A DNA stretch of 7,271 nucleotides, taken from positions 1 through 7,271 of the forward strand of contig JALNXT010000073.1 of assembly GCA_023230245.1 (NCBI GenBank), written 5' to 3'. The position numbers and the translations under genes were made by a program. Below are positions 1-5,208 of this stretch, in pieces. The notes beneath the pieces were generated by a model. The model was not told the DNA's origin. It saw nothing but the letters and a program-made list of their open reading frames with translations, and made no database searches. Positions within the stretch are counted from its first letter, which is position 1. Each line of letters opens with the position of its first letter. This DNA is from Candidatus Cloacimonadota bacterium (GTDB lineage: Bacteria; Cloacimonadota; Cloacimonadia; Cloacimonadales; Cloacimonadaceae).

Positions 1-483
1 CTTCACTGCAACGATGTTTTTATGTTCCTTGGCAAGCTGCACCGTTGTAGCAGCAGCCATATTGATACTGGTACGCCCGGGAACGTTGTACATCACGATT
101 GGGATATCCACTTTGTCGGCAATCGTGCCAAAATATTCCAGCAACCCGTTTTGGGTGGGCTGGATGTAATATGGCGTGATCACCAAAGCATAATCCGCAC
201 CCATTTCCTTAGCTTTTGCTGTAGCAGCAAGGGTTTGGTGCAGGTTGTTTGTGCCCGTGCCAATCATCACCGGCAGCCTTCCGCCAATCTTGTTGATGGC
301 AAAACGCAGCAGCGCATCTTTCTCGTCCGATGCTAAACCGGCGGTTTCGGCAGTTGTACCAAGCAGCACTATACCATTGGTACCGTTTTCGATATGAAAC
401 TGAATCAACCCTTCCAATGCAGTCCAGTCAATTGAGCCATCTTTGAAGGGCGTAACTAAAGCTACGTATGATCCTTGCAGCAT
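1..483 (-). CDS. dapA: 4-hydroxy-tetrahydrodipicolinate synthase, N-terminal 161 residues (partial)
   Basis: DapA condenses pyruvate with aspartate semialdehyde in the cytoplasm, the first committed step to diaminopimelate and lysine. Read on the minus strand, the protein begins MLQGSYVALVTPFKDGSID. It shows the GTT motif at residues 42-44 (pyruvate-carboxylate binding), ITPYY near 102-106 and YNVPGRT at 132-138, which carries the catalytic Tyr and the Arg that binds aspartate semialdehyde. The last codon in the window is Lys161 in the context IVAVK, the position expected for the Schiff-base lysine. The C-terminal ~130 residues lie outside the window. The ATG at 481-483 follows a GGAGG ribosome binding site (489-493) by 5 nt. 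One oddity: the family motif GTTGE reads GTTAE here (Ala45). Other members of the superfamily (N-acetylneuraminate lyase, KDG aldolase) are less likely given YNVPGRT and the GTT motif. The gene is transcribed away from the rest of the window. Confidence 0.95.
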   Translation of the reverse strand, partial: MLQGSYVALVTPFKDGSIDWTALEGLIQFHIENGTNGIVLLGTTAETAGLASDEKDALLRFAINKIGGRLPVMIGTGTNNLHQTLAATAKAKEMGADYALVITPYYIQPTQNGLLEYFGTIADKVDIPIVMYNVPGRTSINMAAATTVQLAKEHKNIVAVK

Positions 484-517
484 AATAACCTCCAGGGTTT
501 TATCTTCTTTGTTTAAT

Positions 518-523
518 ATTATA
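518..523 (-). promoter_or_regulatory. -10 box of the dapA promoter
   Basis: The minus strand reads TATAAT here, a perfect sigma-70 -10 hexamer, 35 bp upstream of the dapA start codon. No good -35 hexamer is visible at 16-18 bp spacing, so the promoter is supported mainly by the -10 box and its position. Confidence 0.6.
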
Positions 524-586
524 CACTTCGTTCCAATCTAAGTGAGACCTCTTATTTAGTCAACATAAATCAGGTAATTTCATTTC

Positions 587-651
587 AGGCTGGAATCCAG
601 AGGATCTATAAAGAAGGAAAAGACCTAGATTCCAGCCTCCTGCGCTGGAAT
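587..651. repeat. GCTGGAAT inverted-repeat cluster (three arms)
   Basis: Three arms of one sequence are present. AGGCTGGAATC (587-597) is a perfect 11-bp inverted repeat of GATTCCAGCCT (628-638). ATTCCAGC (629-636) can pair instead with GCTGGAAT (644-651) across a 7-nt loop. The middle arm therefore has two alternative partners. The arrangement resembles small REP-like or MITE-remnant intergenic repeats. There is no T-tract, so it is not an obvious terminator. Confidence 0.7.
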
Positions 652-705
652 GACGATTTTACACGATTTACCATCCGTAGGGGGTAACTGCGGTTCGCTC
701 CCACT

Positions 706-807
706 TTATGAGGCTGCCAATCTCTGAATTGGCAGAAGTAGCGGAGCTGTTTGTTATCTTAGCCCTCTGCGAGGGCTGTGGCAATGGGGATATTGCCACC
801 CCAATAA
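706..807 (+). ncRNA. Five-helix structured element, copy 1 (family unknown)
   Basis: A closing stem (706-713 with 799-807; one mismatch, one bulge) encloses four consecutive hairpins. H1: CTGCCAAT (714-721) with ATTGGCAG (728-735), 6-nt loop. H2: 736-742 with 746-752, GGA triloop. H3: AGCCCT (761-766) with AGGGCT (772-777), loop CTGCG. H4: TGGCAAT (779-785) with ATTGCCA (792-798), 6-nt loop. The same order, loop sizes and linkers recur at 4070-4164, with compensatory base changes. Two H2 pairs are T-G/G-T, allowed as wobbles only if the plus strand is the RNA. I do not recognise the family. It could be a structured RNA, a leader element, or a hairpin repeat moved by an IS200/IS605- or REP-type transposase. 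Whether it is transcribed cannot be seen here. Confidence 0.65.
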
Positions 808-840
808 CCCTTGTCAGCAAGCACCTCAGTGTCTTGGGGT
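798..840. repeat. Inverted repeat overlapping the closing stem of copy 1
   Basis: ACCCCAA (798-804) pairs perfectly with TTGGGGT (834-840). Inside, CTTG and CAAG form a small stem around TCAG. The left arm is the same segment that forms the 3' strand of the closing stem of the 706-807 element, so the two pairings exclude each other. No T-tract follows, which argues against a simple terminator. Confidence 0.5.
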
Positions 841-919
841 AGTTCCAGAGATTCAACCAGGGCATTAGCATGTGTCCGTCATAGACATTGGCTGGCCTCG
901 AGTGCTGGAGTTTTTTCTC

Positions 920-949
920 TTGACAGTAAATAAGCATTACGGGTAGATA
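920..949 (+). promoter_or_regulatory. Possible promoter of the secreted nuclease gene
   Basis: TTGACA (920-925) is a perfect -35 hexamer 55 bp upstream of the start codon. The -10 at 18-bp spacing is poor (TAGATA, 944-949, 3 of 6 consensus). The block CTTGACAG...ATAAGCAT recurs upstream of the repressor gene at 4375-4391, so this may be a shared regulatory or repeat-derived sequence rather than a simple promoter. Confidence 0.35.
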
Positions 950-980
950 CTACTTGAATAAATGAATACGGAGCTGAGTT

Positions 981-3752
981 ATGAAGCCTGCCACCTTGAA
1001 CCTTCCTAAGATACTATTCTTAATCGCTATAATATGCTTTGCTTGGATAAGCGTTTCTGCCACCATGATTGTGAACGAAAACATTGGCAATTGGACGGCA
1101 CATTCCTCTTATGGCAGCTACACTCAAGAGATAAATATTGGCACCATAAACCTCACCCGCTGTTTGGTGTCACCCGGTTCTGCCGGCAATGGCTTATGCA
1201 GCCCTGGACGCATCCAAATGGAAGCAAGCTCTGGTATTGTAGAGTTCCCTATTGTTCCCAGCTTGGGAGAAGTGGAGTTCACCATCGCGGCTGGCTCATC
1301 GGGGCGCAGCGTCCGTTTGCAGAGGCTGATTGGTGCTTCCTGGATGGATGTGATCACCTTTAACAATATTGGTGGTACTGGCAGCAGATTCTTTGTAAAC
1401 GTAGGGCAAGGCGAAGCCACTAAAATCAGGCTATTTTTCCCCAGCCATGCCATCTATGTCCACGATATCTTTATCACCGATTATCAGAATAGCACGCTTC
1501 CCATTCTGGAGCAGCCAAGCCTTAGCCAGATTACATACAACAGCGCACTGGCAACCACTATGGTTGGTTCGGCAGGGGGATCCAATTTAAGCGTCCGTGG
1601 TTTTTGTTGGAGCACAGCCGCAGCACCGGATACCACTTCTGCCCATATAACTTTCGGTAGCGGGATTAGCCCGATAAACGGCACCATTGCCAATCTGTTG
1701 CCAAACACCACCTACTACGTGAGGGCTTATGCTGTAAATGCTTCCGGTATTGCCTACAGCCCTGCTGCAAGTTTCCAAACCATTGGCATAGATATTCCTA
1801 CGGCTCAAGTTACGAACTTTGTCTTCTATCCCGGTAACACTTCCATCCAAGCAAGCTGGACACCAGGAAACGGCTCACGCAGGCTGATTAAGATAAATAC
1901 AGCGGAAAGCTTCACCGATCCCCAAAACGGGGTGGAATACACCCCTAACTCCATCTACAGCGGCAGCGGAGAGCAAGTTGTTTATTGCGACGCCACTCAA
2001 ATAGTTGAGGGGGAGAACCTAAATGAAATCCCAGTAACCGGCTTAGTGCGCAACACTACATACTGGTTCAGGGCTTACGAAATGAATGGCAGCGGAGCAA
2101 GCTCTTTGTATAATGTTAATTTCGCTTTGAATAACCCCGCATCCACTACCACCCTGAATACCGGCATAGCAGGTTACTACAACAATGCCACGGGTTATGG
2201 CAGCACCTTAAAGAGCAACCTGCACGAGATTTTACGCACCACCCACTTGACCCAATTCTCCTATGCAGCCGTGTGGCAACAATTGCAATATACGGATGAA
2301 GACAGCCTGAATACCAATAACGTGATCGAAACCTACACCGGCTGGTCTGTACCCAAGAACTTCTATGGCACCGGCGCCACCCAATGGAACAGGGAACACA
2401 CCTGGAGTGTTAGCCATGGCGGATTTGAGACTAACCGTCCTGCCGGCACGGATTTACACCATCTGCGCCCCTGCGATGTAACCGTGAACTCTGCCAAGAA
2501 TAACAGGGATTTTGATATCGGTGGAACTCCTTATATCGACAGCTCTCCTTACCCCAATTACAGTGCCACTACCGGCTGCAACACCAGCACCAATACTTGG
2601 GAGCCGCGTCCGATTGAAAAGGGTGACGTAGCCCGCATGCTATTTTACATGGCGGTGCGTTATGAAGGTACAGACACCGCATACAACCTGGAGATGGCGG
2701 ACACATCTGCCACTACCGGTGCTTTTTACGGCAAGCTATCCACCCTCTTACAGTGGCATTATGACGACCCACCCGATAACTGGGAACGTCGCCGCAACGA
2801 CCGCATTCAGGAACGCCAGGGCAACCGTAATCCCTTTATTGATCACCCGGAGTTTGTCACCAAGCTTTGGACGCCGCTTGCCACGGCAGCGGTTGTGCCA
2901 GAACCATATCAGCTAATCGTGCGCTGGGATCACAGCATAAACGCCCAAGGATACGCCATTGACGTAAGCACAGACCCAGATTTTACTAACCTTGTGGTGG
3001 ATAACTATCTGCTCTCTTCCGAATATGTTAGCCATCTTTTCGAGCTTCCGGGCGTGGACGATGCTTATTACAGGGTGCGAGCCTTTTTAGGCAGCGGGTA
3101 CAGCCCCTATTCTAATGTTATCCACGCATATCTTACGCCCTTGCCTCTTGAAATCAGCCTATTCGAGACAACCCTAACCGAACAACGCTCTGTGAATATA
3201 AGGTGGGTTACTGAATATGAGACCGGTATTTCCGGCTATAGAATATACCGCAACACCAATAGTGATTTGAACACTGCCATGCTAATATCGCCTTTAATTG
3301 CAGCTACAAATACAAGCACAGCACAAACTTATCAATTTCAAGATACCGATATCCCCAATGAAGGGGCGAACTATTGTTATTGGTTGAAGGCTCTCACTTT
3401 GGATGGACGTGAATATTTCTTTGGGCCAAGCAGTATCGTGGTGAACCCAAGCTCCGCATCCGACGACACCCAAAGCCCTGCTTTGCAAGATGTTAAACTA
3501 TACCCCAATCCCTTTGCCGCTTCTGTGAAGATAGAGTATAATCTAAAAAACAACGCTGCGGTAAATATTCAGATATTCAATCTTAGAGGACAATGCGTCA
3601 AAAGCTGGAATGCTATTCATCAAACCGGCAAGAACAGCCTCGAGTGGGATGGCAGGGACAACCGCGGGAAGCTTGCCGGTGCCGGTATTTACCTGCTAAA
3701 GATATCCACTCCCGATAAGCACATAAGCAGTAAGTTACTCAAACTACAATGA
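981..3752 (+). CDS. Secreted multidomain endonuclease I-family protein with C-terminal sorting-type domain
   Basis: This is a 923-aa exported protein predicted to cut DNA/RNA outside the cell or on its surface. A signal peptide (Lys2, Lys10, hydrophobic 11-25, cleavage after SVSA at ~27) is followed by a beta-rich region I cannot name (~28-175) and two Fn3-like modules (~178-266, with the common TTYYVRAYAVN strand; ~272-380). The endonuclease I (EndA/NucM-type) domain spans ~393-632, with REHTW (471-475, His473 the likely general base), GTDLHHLRP (489-497), NSAKNNRDF (503-511, metal-binding Asn region) and WERRRNDRI...QGNRNPFIDHPEF (601-625). Two further beta-sandwich modules (~636-718, ~722-825) and a FlgD-Ig/type A sorting-like domain (YPNPF near 841, WDGRDNRG, GIYLLKI) complete it. 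All expected active-site motifs are present. GGAG at 970-973 lies 7 nt before the ATG. The gene appears monocistronic. A scavenging or biofilm-DNA role is inference; use of a type IX-like secretion route is not shown. Confidence 0.9.
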   Translation: MKPATLNLPKILFLIAIICFAWISVSATMIVNENIGNWTAHSSYGSYTQEINIGTINLTRCLVSPGSAGNGLCSPGRIQMEASSGIVEFPIVPSLGEVEFTIAAGSSGRSVRLQRLIGASWMDVITFNNIGGTGSRFFVNVGQGEATKIRLFFPSHAIYVHDIFITDYQNSTLPILEQPSLSQITYNSALATTMVGSAGGSNLSVRGFCWSTAAAPDTTSAHITFGSGISPINGTIANLLPNTTYYVRAYAVNASGIAYSPAASFQTIGIDIPTAQVTNFVFYPGNTSIQASWTPGNGSRRLIKINTAESFTDPQNGVEYTPNSIYSGSGEQVVYCDATQIVEGENLNEIPVTGLVRNTTYWFRAYEMNGSGASSLYNVNFALNNPASTTTLNTGIAGYYNNATGYGSTLKSNLHEILRTTHLTQFSYAAVWQQLQYTDEDSLNTNNVIETYTGWSVPKNFYGTGATQWNREHTWSVSHGGFETNRPAGTDLHHLRPCDVTVNSAKNNRDFDIGGTPYIDSSPYPNYSATTGCNTSTNTWEPRPIEKGDVARMLFYMAVRYEGTDTAYNLEMADTSATTGAFYGKLSTLLQWHYDDPPDNWERRRNDRIQERQGNRNPFIDHPEFVTKLWTPLATAAVVPEPYQLIVRWDHSINAQGYAIDVSTDPDFTNLVVDNYLLSSEYVSHLFELPGVDDAYYRVRAFLGSGYSPYSNVIHAYLTPLPLEISLFETTLTEQRSVNIRWVTEYETGISGYRIYRNTNSDLNTAMLISPLIAATNTSTAQTYQFQDTDIPNEGANYCYWLKALTLDGREYFFGPSSIVVNPSSASDDTQSPALQDVKLYPNPFAASVKIEYNLKNNAAVNIQIFNLRGQCVKSWNAIHQTGKNSLEWDGRDNRGKLAGAGIYLLKISTPDKHISSKLLKLQ

Positions 3753-3765
3753 CGATTTTGACTTT

Positions 3766-3823
3766 TAAAGCGGCGACGATATCTTTAGGATAAAACACTG
3801 TAATCTACACATGCGCCGCTTTA
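3766..3823. terminator. Inverted repeat after the nuclease gene, possible terminator
   Basis: TAAAGCGGCG (3766-3775) and CGCCGCTTTA (3814-3823) form a perfect 10-bp inverted repeat 13 bp after the nuclease stop codon, with a 38-nt loop. The stem is GC-rich but no T-tract follows, and the loop is long for an intrinsic terminator. It may instead stabilise the mRNA 3' end or be a repeat. Confidence 0.4.
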
Positions 3824-3990
3824 TGAGTTAAAATAAACAACTAAGCGTATTTGAGCCTAGAGTCCTTTGTGTCTATGCTAATTGCATATCTATCCATAAC
3901 TTAAAGGCACACTGGACTTCAGATTTGCACTTTCATGGGCGGTAGCGAAAATCTGTTTTCAGTCAAGTTCAAGATTCAGTACCCTTTTTA

Positions 3991-4058
3991 ACTCACAATT
4001 CCGCTGTGTGATAGTTATTCTGGCTTGTAACCGGGCTGATTGCAGCGGAATTGTAAGT
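3991..4058. repeat. Long imperfect inverted repeat upstream of structured element copy 2
   Basis: ACAATTCCGCTG (3995-4006) pairs perfectly with CAGCGGAATTGT (4043-4054). Pairing continues outward through 3991-3993 with 4056-4058 after one C/A mismatch, and inward through two T-G wobbles, giving about 17 pairs around a ~32-nt loop. It ends 11 nt before structured element copy 2 and has no clear counterpart at copy 1. Confidence 0.65.
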
Positions 4059-4069
4059 CAAATCCCCCT

Positions 4070-4164
4070 TATTGGGCTGCCAATCTCCGAATTGGCAGAG
4101 ACAGCGAAGCTGTCTGAAAAGCATCCTGCGGATGCTGTGGCAAATCGGATTTTGCCGCCCCATG
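4070..4164 (+). ncRNA. Five-helix structured element, copy 2 (family unknown)
   Basis: This has the same architecture as 706-807. The closing stem pairs 4070-4076 with 4158-4164 (one mismatch). H1: 4077-4084 with 4091-4098, stem identical to copy 1. H2: AGACAGC (4099-4105) with GCTGTCT (4109-4115), GAA triloop. H3: AGCATC (4120-4125) with GATGCT (4131-4136), loop CTGCG identical to copy 1. H4: 4138-4144 with 4151-4157, 6-nt loop. Relative to copy 1, H3 has three pairs replaced on both sides, and H2 and H4 one each, all keeping the stem. The GCGAAGC core of H2 is known as an exceptionally stable mini-hairpin in single-stranded DNA. The element ends 300 bp before the repressor gene. Identity and function are unknown. 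Confidence 0.65.
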
Positions 4165-4181
4165 TACCAACCTATTTTAGG

Positions 4182-4197
4182 ACGGGTCAACGGGTCA
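4182..4197. repeat. Tandem octamer ACGGGTCA x2
   Basis: ACGGGTCA is present twice head to tail (4182-4189 and 4190-4197) with no mismatch. It lies just downstream of structured element copy 2. Confidence 0.8.
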
Positions 4198-4209
4198 TCA
4201 CCTTGCTTG

Positions 4210-4243
4210 CATTGCCCTATCATTGTCCATGATAAGGGCAATG
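4210..4243. repeat. 14-bp hairpin with one bulge
   Basis: CATTGCCCT (4210-4218) and ATCAT (4219-4223) pair with 4229-4243 with a single bulged A, leaving the loop TGTCC (4224-4228). GGGCAATG from its 3' arm is repeated directly at 4248-4255, giving a second possible partner for the left arm. No T-tract follows, so termination is not indicated. Confidence 0.7.
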
Positions 4244-4275
4244 AGTGGGCAATGTTAGGAAGATTGAAACAAGGA

Positions 4276-4299
4276 AGCTGTGGCGATACGCCTGTAGCT
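4276..4299. repeat. Small stem-loop, possible degenerate remnant of the structured element
   Basis: GGCG (4282-4285) pairs with CGCC (4289-4292) around ATA, inside an AGCT/AGCT outer pairing (4276-4279 with 4296-4299). The left side, GCTGTGGCGA, matches the H3-H4 junction of both structured elements (GCTGTGGCAA), which suggests a shortened third copy. The match is short. Confidence 0.4.
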
Positions 4300-4312
4300 C
4301 CAGAAAATACCC

Positions 4313-4352
4313 CAGCACTCCAGCACCCCAGCACACCAGCACTCCCGCACTT
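4313..4352. repeat. Period-8 tandem repeat CAGCACNC
   Basis: Four consecutive octamers fit CAGCACNC (CAGCACTC, CAGCACCC, CAGCACAC, CAGCACTC; 4313-4344), followed by a degenerate fifth, CCGCACTT (4345-4352). The seventh base varies and one other differs only in the last unit. This is a short variable tandem repeat 24 bp upstream of the repressor -35 box. Confidence 0.8.
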
Positions 4353-4375
4353 CCATAACTCTCGCTAAATATCCC

Positions 4376-4403
4376 TTGACAGAATAAGCATAGCTAATAA
4401 TAT
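4376..4403 (+). promoter_or_regulatory. Promoter of the repressor-rmuC operon
   Basis: TTGACA (4376-4381) is a perfect -35 hexamer. TAATAT (4398-4403) at 16-bp spacing matches 4 of 6 -10 positions. The leader to the start codon would be about 55 nt. AGCTAATAA (4392-4400), overlapping the -10, and AGCTAGTTA (4422-4430) are similar direct repeats exactly 30 bp apart, a plausible but unproven operator pair. Confidence 0.55.
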
Positions 4404-4430
4404 TGTCACCATGTAAGATAGAGCTAGTTA

Positions 4431-4456
4431 CTTAAAGTATTTTAAACATCTTTAAA
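4431..4456 (+). promoter_or_regulatory. Three TTAAA motifs phased at 10 bp
   Basis: CTTAAA (4431), TTTAAA (4441) and TTTAAA (4451) start exactly 10 bp apart, placing the motif on one face of the helix just before the repressor ribosome binding site. TTTAAA is self-complementary. The region could be an autoregulatory operator, or an AT-rich bent or unstructured leader that aids translation. Confidence 0.35.
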
Positions 4457-4464
4457 GGAGATGC

Positions 4465-5196
4465 ATGATGATTGGAGAAAGACTAAAAAGTATCCGCAGT
4501 GCTTTGAAATTAAAGCAAATAGAGATGGCGAAGACATTGGCGATGAATCCTTCTGCCATATCACAAATGGAAAGCGGACGCACCAAACCCTCGCTGGAAA
4601 CCCTTATCGATATTGCCCATAAATACAAGATTGATTTACATTGGCTGATTACCGGAGAAGGGCTAATGTTTAACCAACCTGAGATATCCAAGCAACAGCA
4701 TAAGGATTGGGATAAGCTGCAAAAGATGATGAATGCCAGTTTGGAAGAGATTGTTCAAGCCCGTCAGGAAATGCTGGATTCGGAATCGGTTAATTTTAAT
4801 GTAAGCGGGGAAATCGCAGCCGGCGAACCTTTGGAGAGTTTCGGGGATACGGTGGATGTGGTTTCGGTTAGGCGCAGCATGATTCATGGCATCGTGGCAA
4901 ACTATATGGCGCTGCGCGTTAACGGGCGCAGTATGGAGCCTGATATCAGGCATAATGACGTGGTGCTGATTCGTCAAGATCAGGATTGGCGGCATTTGGA
5001 AGGCAAGATTTGCGCCGTGCGTATTGATGGAGCAATCACCTTGAAGAAGCTGATGCTGGATGATGCCAAACAGATGATTGTATTAGTACCGCTAAATGAG
5101 GGCTACCAGCCGATCATAATAAATCCTGACAACCACCGAGACGTAGCTTTAATCGGTTCACTCTTTTATCTATTCCGTGTTTTAGCCAAGAGTTAG
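4465..5196 (+). CDS. LexA/CI-like self-cleaving transcriptional repressor (XRE HTH + S24 peptidase)
   Basis: This cytoplasmic DNA-binding repressor is predicted to inactivate itself by autocleavage when DNA damage activates RecA. Residues ~4-65 form an XRE/Cro-CI helix-turn-helix (KQIEMAKTLAMNPSAISQMESGRTKPS, recognition helix near 28-36). A linker with a predicted helix (~75-105) leads to the S24 LexA-like domain. The cleavage site is Ala119-Gly120 in GEIAAGEP, the nucleophile Ser156 in NGRSMEP, and the general base Lys194 in TLKKL; all are intact. The length (243 aa) suits phage-CI-type repressors better than classical LexA, whose winged-helix N-terminus is absent. AGGAG (4456-4460) lies 4 nt before the first ATG and 7 nt before a second in-frame ATG at 4468, so the second may be the true start. 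rmuC follows after 12 bp, implying one operon. Prophage origin is possible, but no phage genes are nearby. Confidence 0.9.
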   Translation: MMIGERLKSIRSALKLKQIEMAKTLAMNPSAISQMESGRTKPSLETLIDIAHKYKIDLHWLITGEGLMFNQPEISKQQHKDWDKLQKMMNASLEEIVQARQEMLDSESVNFNVSGEIAAGEPLESFGDTVDVVSVRRSMIHGIVANYMALRVNGRSMEPDIRHNDVVLIRQDQDWRHLEGKICAVRIDGAITLKKLMLDDAKQMIVLVPLNEGYQPIIINPDNHRDVALIGSLFYLFRVLAKS

Positions 5197-5208
5197 GAGA
5201 ATAGCGAG

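Larger units (their letters stand above)
484..980. other. Divergent intergenic region without a gene
   Basis: About 500 bp lie between the divergent dapA and nuclease genes. I see no credible protein gene. The one long minus-strand reading frame (668-937) runs through the hairpins, has no convincing ribosome binding site and resembles nothing I recognise. The stretch holds the dapA promoter, a GCTGGAAT inverted-repeat cluster, copy 1 of the structured element, an alternative stem at 798-840, and a TTGACA-type box upstream of the nuclease gene. Confidence 0.7.
3753..4464. other. 710-bp repeat- and hairpin-rich intergenic region
   Basis: No convincing protein gene lies here. Open frames on both strands between 3993 and 4368 run straight through the hairpins and octamer repeats and read as low-complexity (the minus frame contains GCWSAGV). 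The stretch contains the inverted repeat at 3766-3823, a smaller one pairing CAGATTT (3920-3926) with AAATCTG (3949-3955), the long stem at 3991-4058, structured element copy 2, a hairpin at 4210-4243, a small stem at 4276-4299, two period-8 tandem repeats, and the repressor promoter region. Confidence 0.7.

Noticed and set aside
22..336. Plus-strand 104-aa open frame opposite dapA
   Set aside because: It is antisense to a clear dapA frame, has no ribosome binding site and resembles no known family.
649..660. AATGACGATTTT shared with 3748-3759 as possible insertion-site duplication
   Set aside because: One copy includes the stop codon of the nuclease gene, the match does not extend into the flanks, and a 12-bp AT-rich match can arise by chance.
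684..807. A tRNA or tmRNA-like gene, suggested by the multi-branched fold and a GGTTCGCTCCC string near 692
   Set aside because: There is no consistent acceptor stem, no anticodon arm and no symmetric T-arm, and four hairpins of these sizes do not fit a tRNA cloverleaf.
668..937. Minus-strand 89-aa open frame upstream of the nuclease gene
   Set aside because: It runs through the four hairpins of the structured element and has no plausible ribosome binding site. Its apparent coding comes from structured, GC-skewed repeats.
981..1055. A lipoprotein signal (Cys19 after AII) in the nuclease
   Set aside because: The residue before the cysteine is Ile rather than Gly, Ala or Ser, while a good signal peptidase I site (SVSA) follows at residue 27.
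4070..4164. An integron attC site
   Set aside because: No paired R'/R'' core sites (GTTRRRY) flank the hairpins and no integrase or gene cassette is visible.
4182..4352. A CRISPR array
   Set aside because: The repeats are 8 bp and directly adjacent, without unique 30-40 bp spacers, and no cas genes are present.
3993..4368. Overlapping open frames of 74-113 aa on both strands
   Set aside because: They translate the hairpins and the CAGCACNC octamers (giving GCWSAGV-like low-complexity text) and have no ribosome binding sites or recognisable domains.
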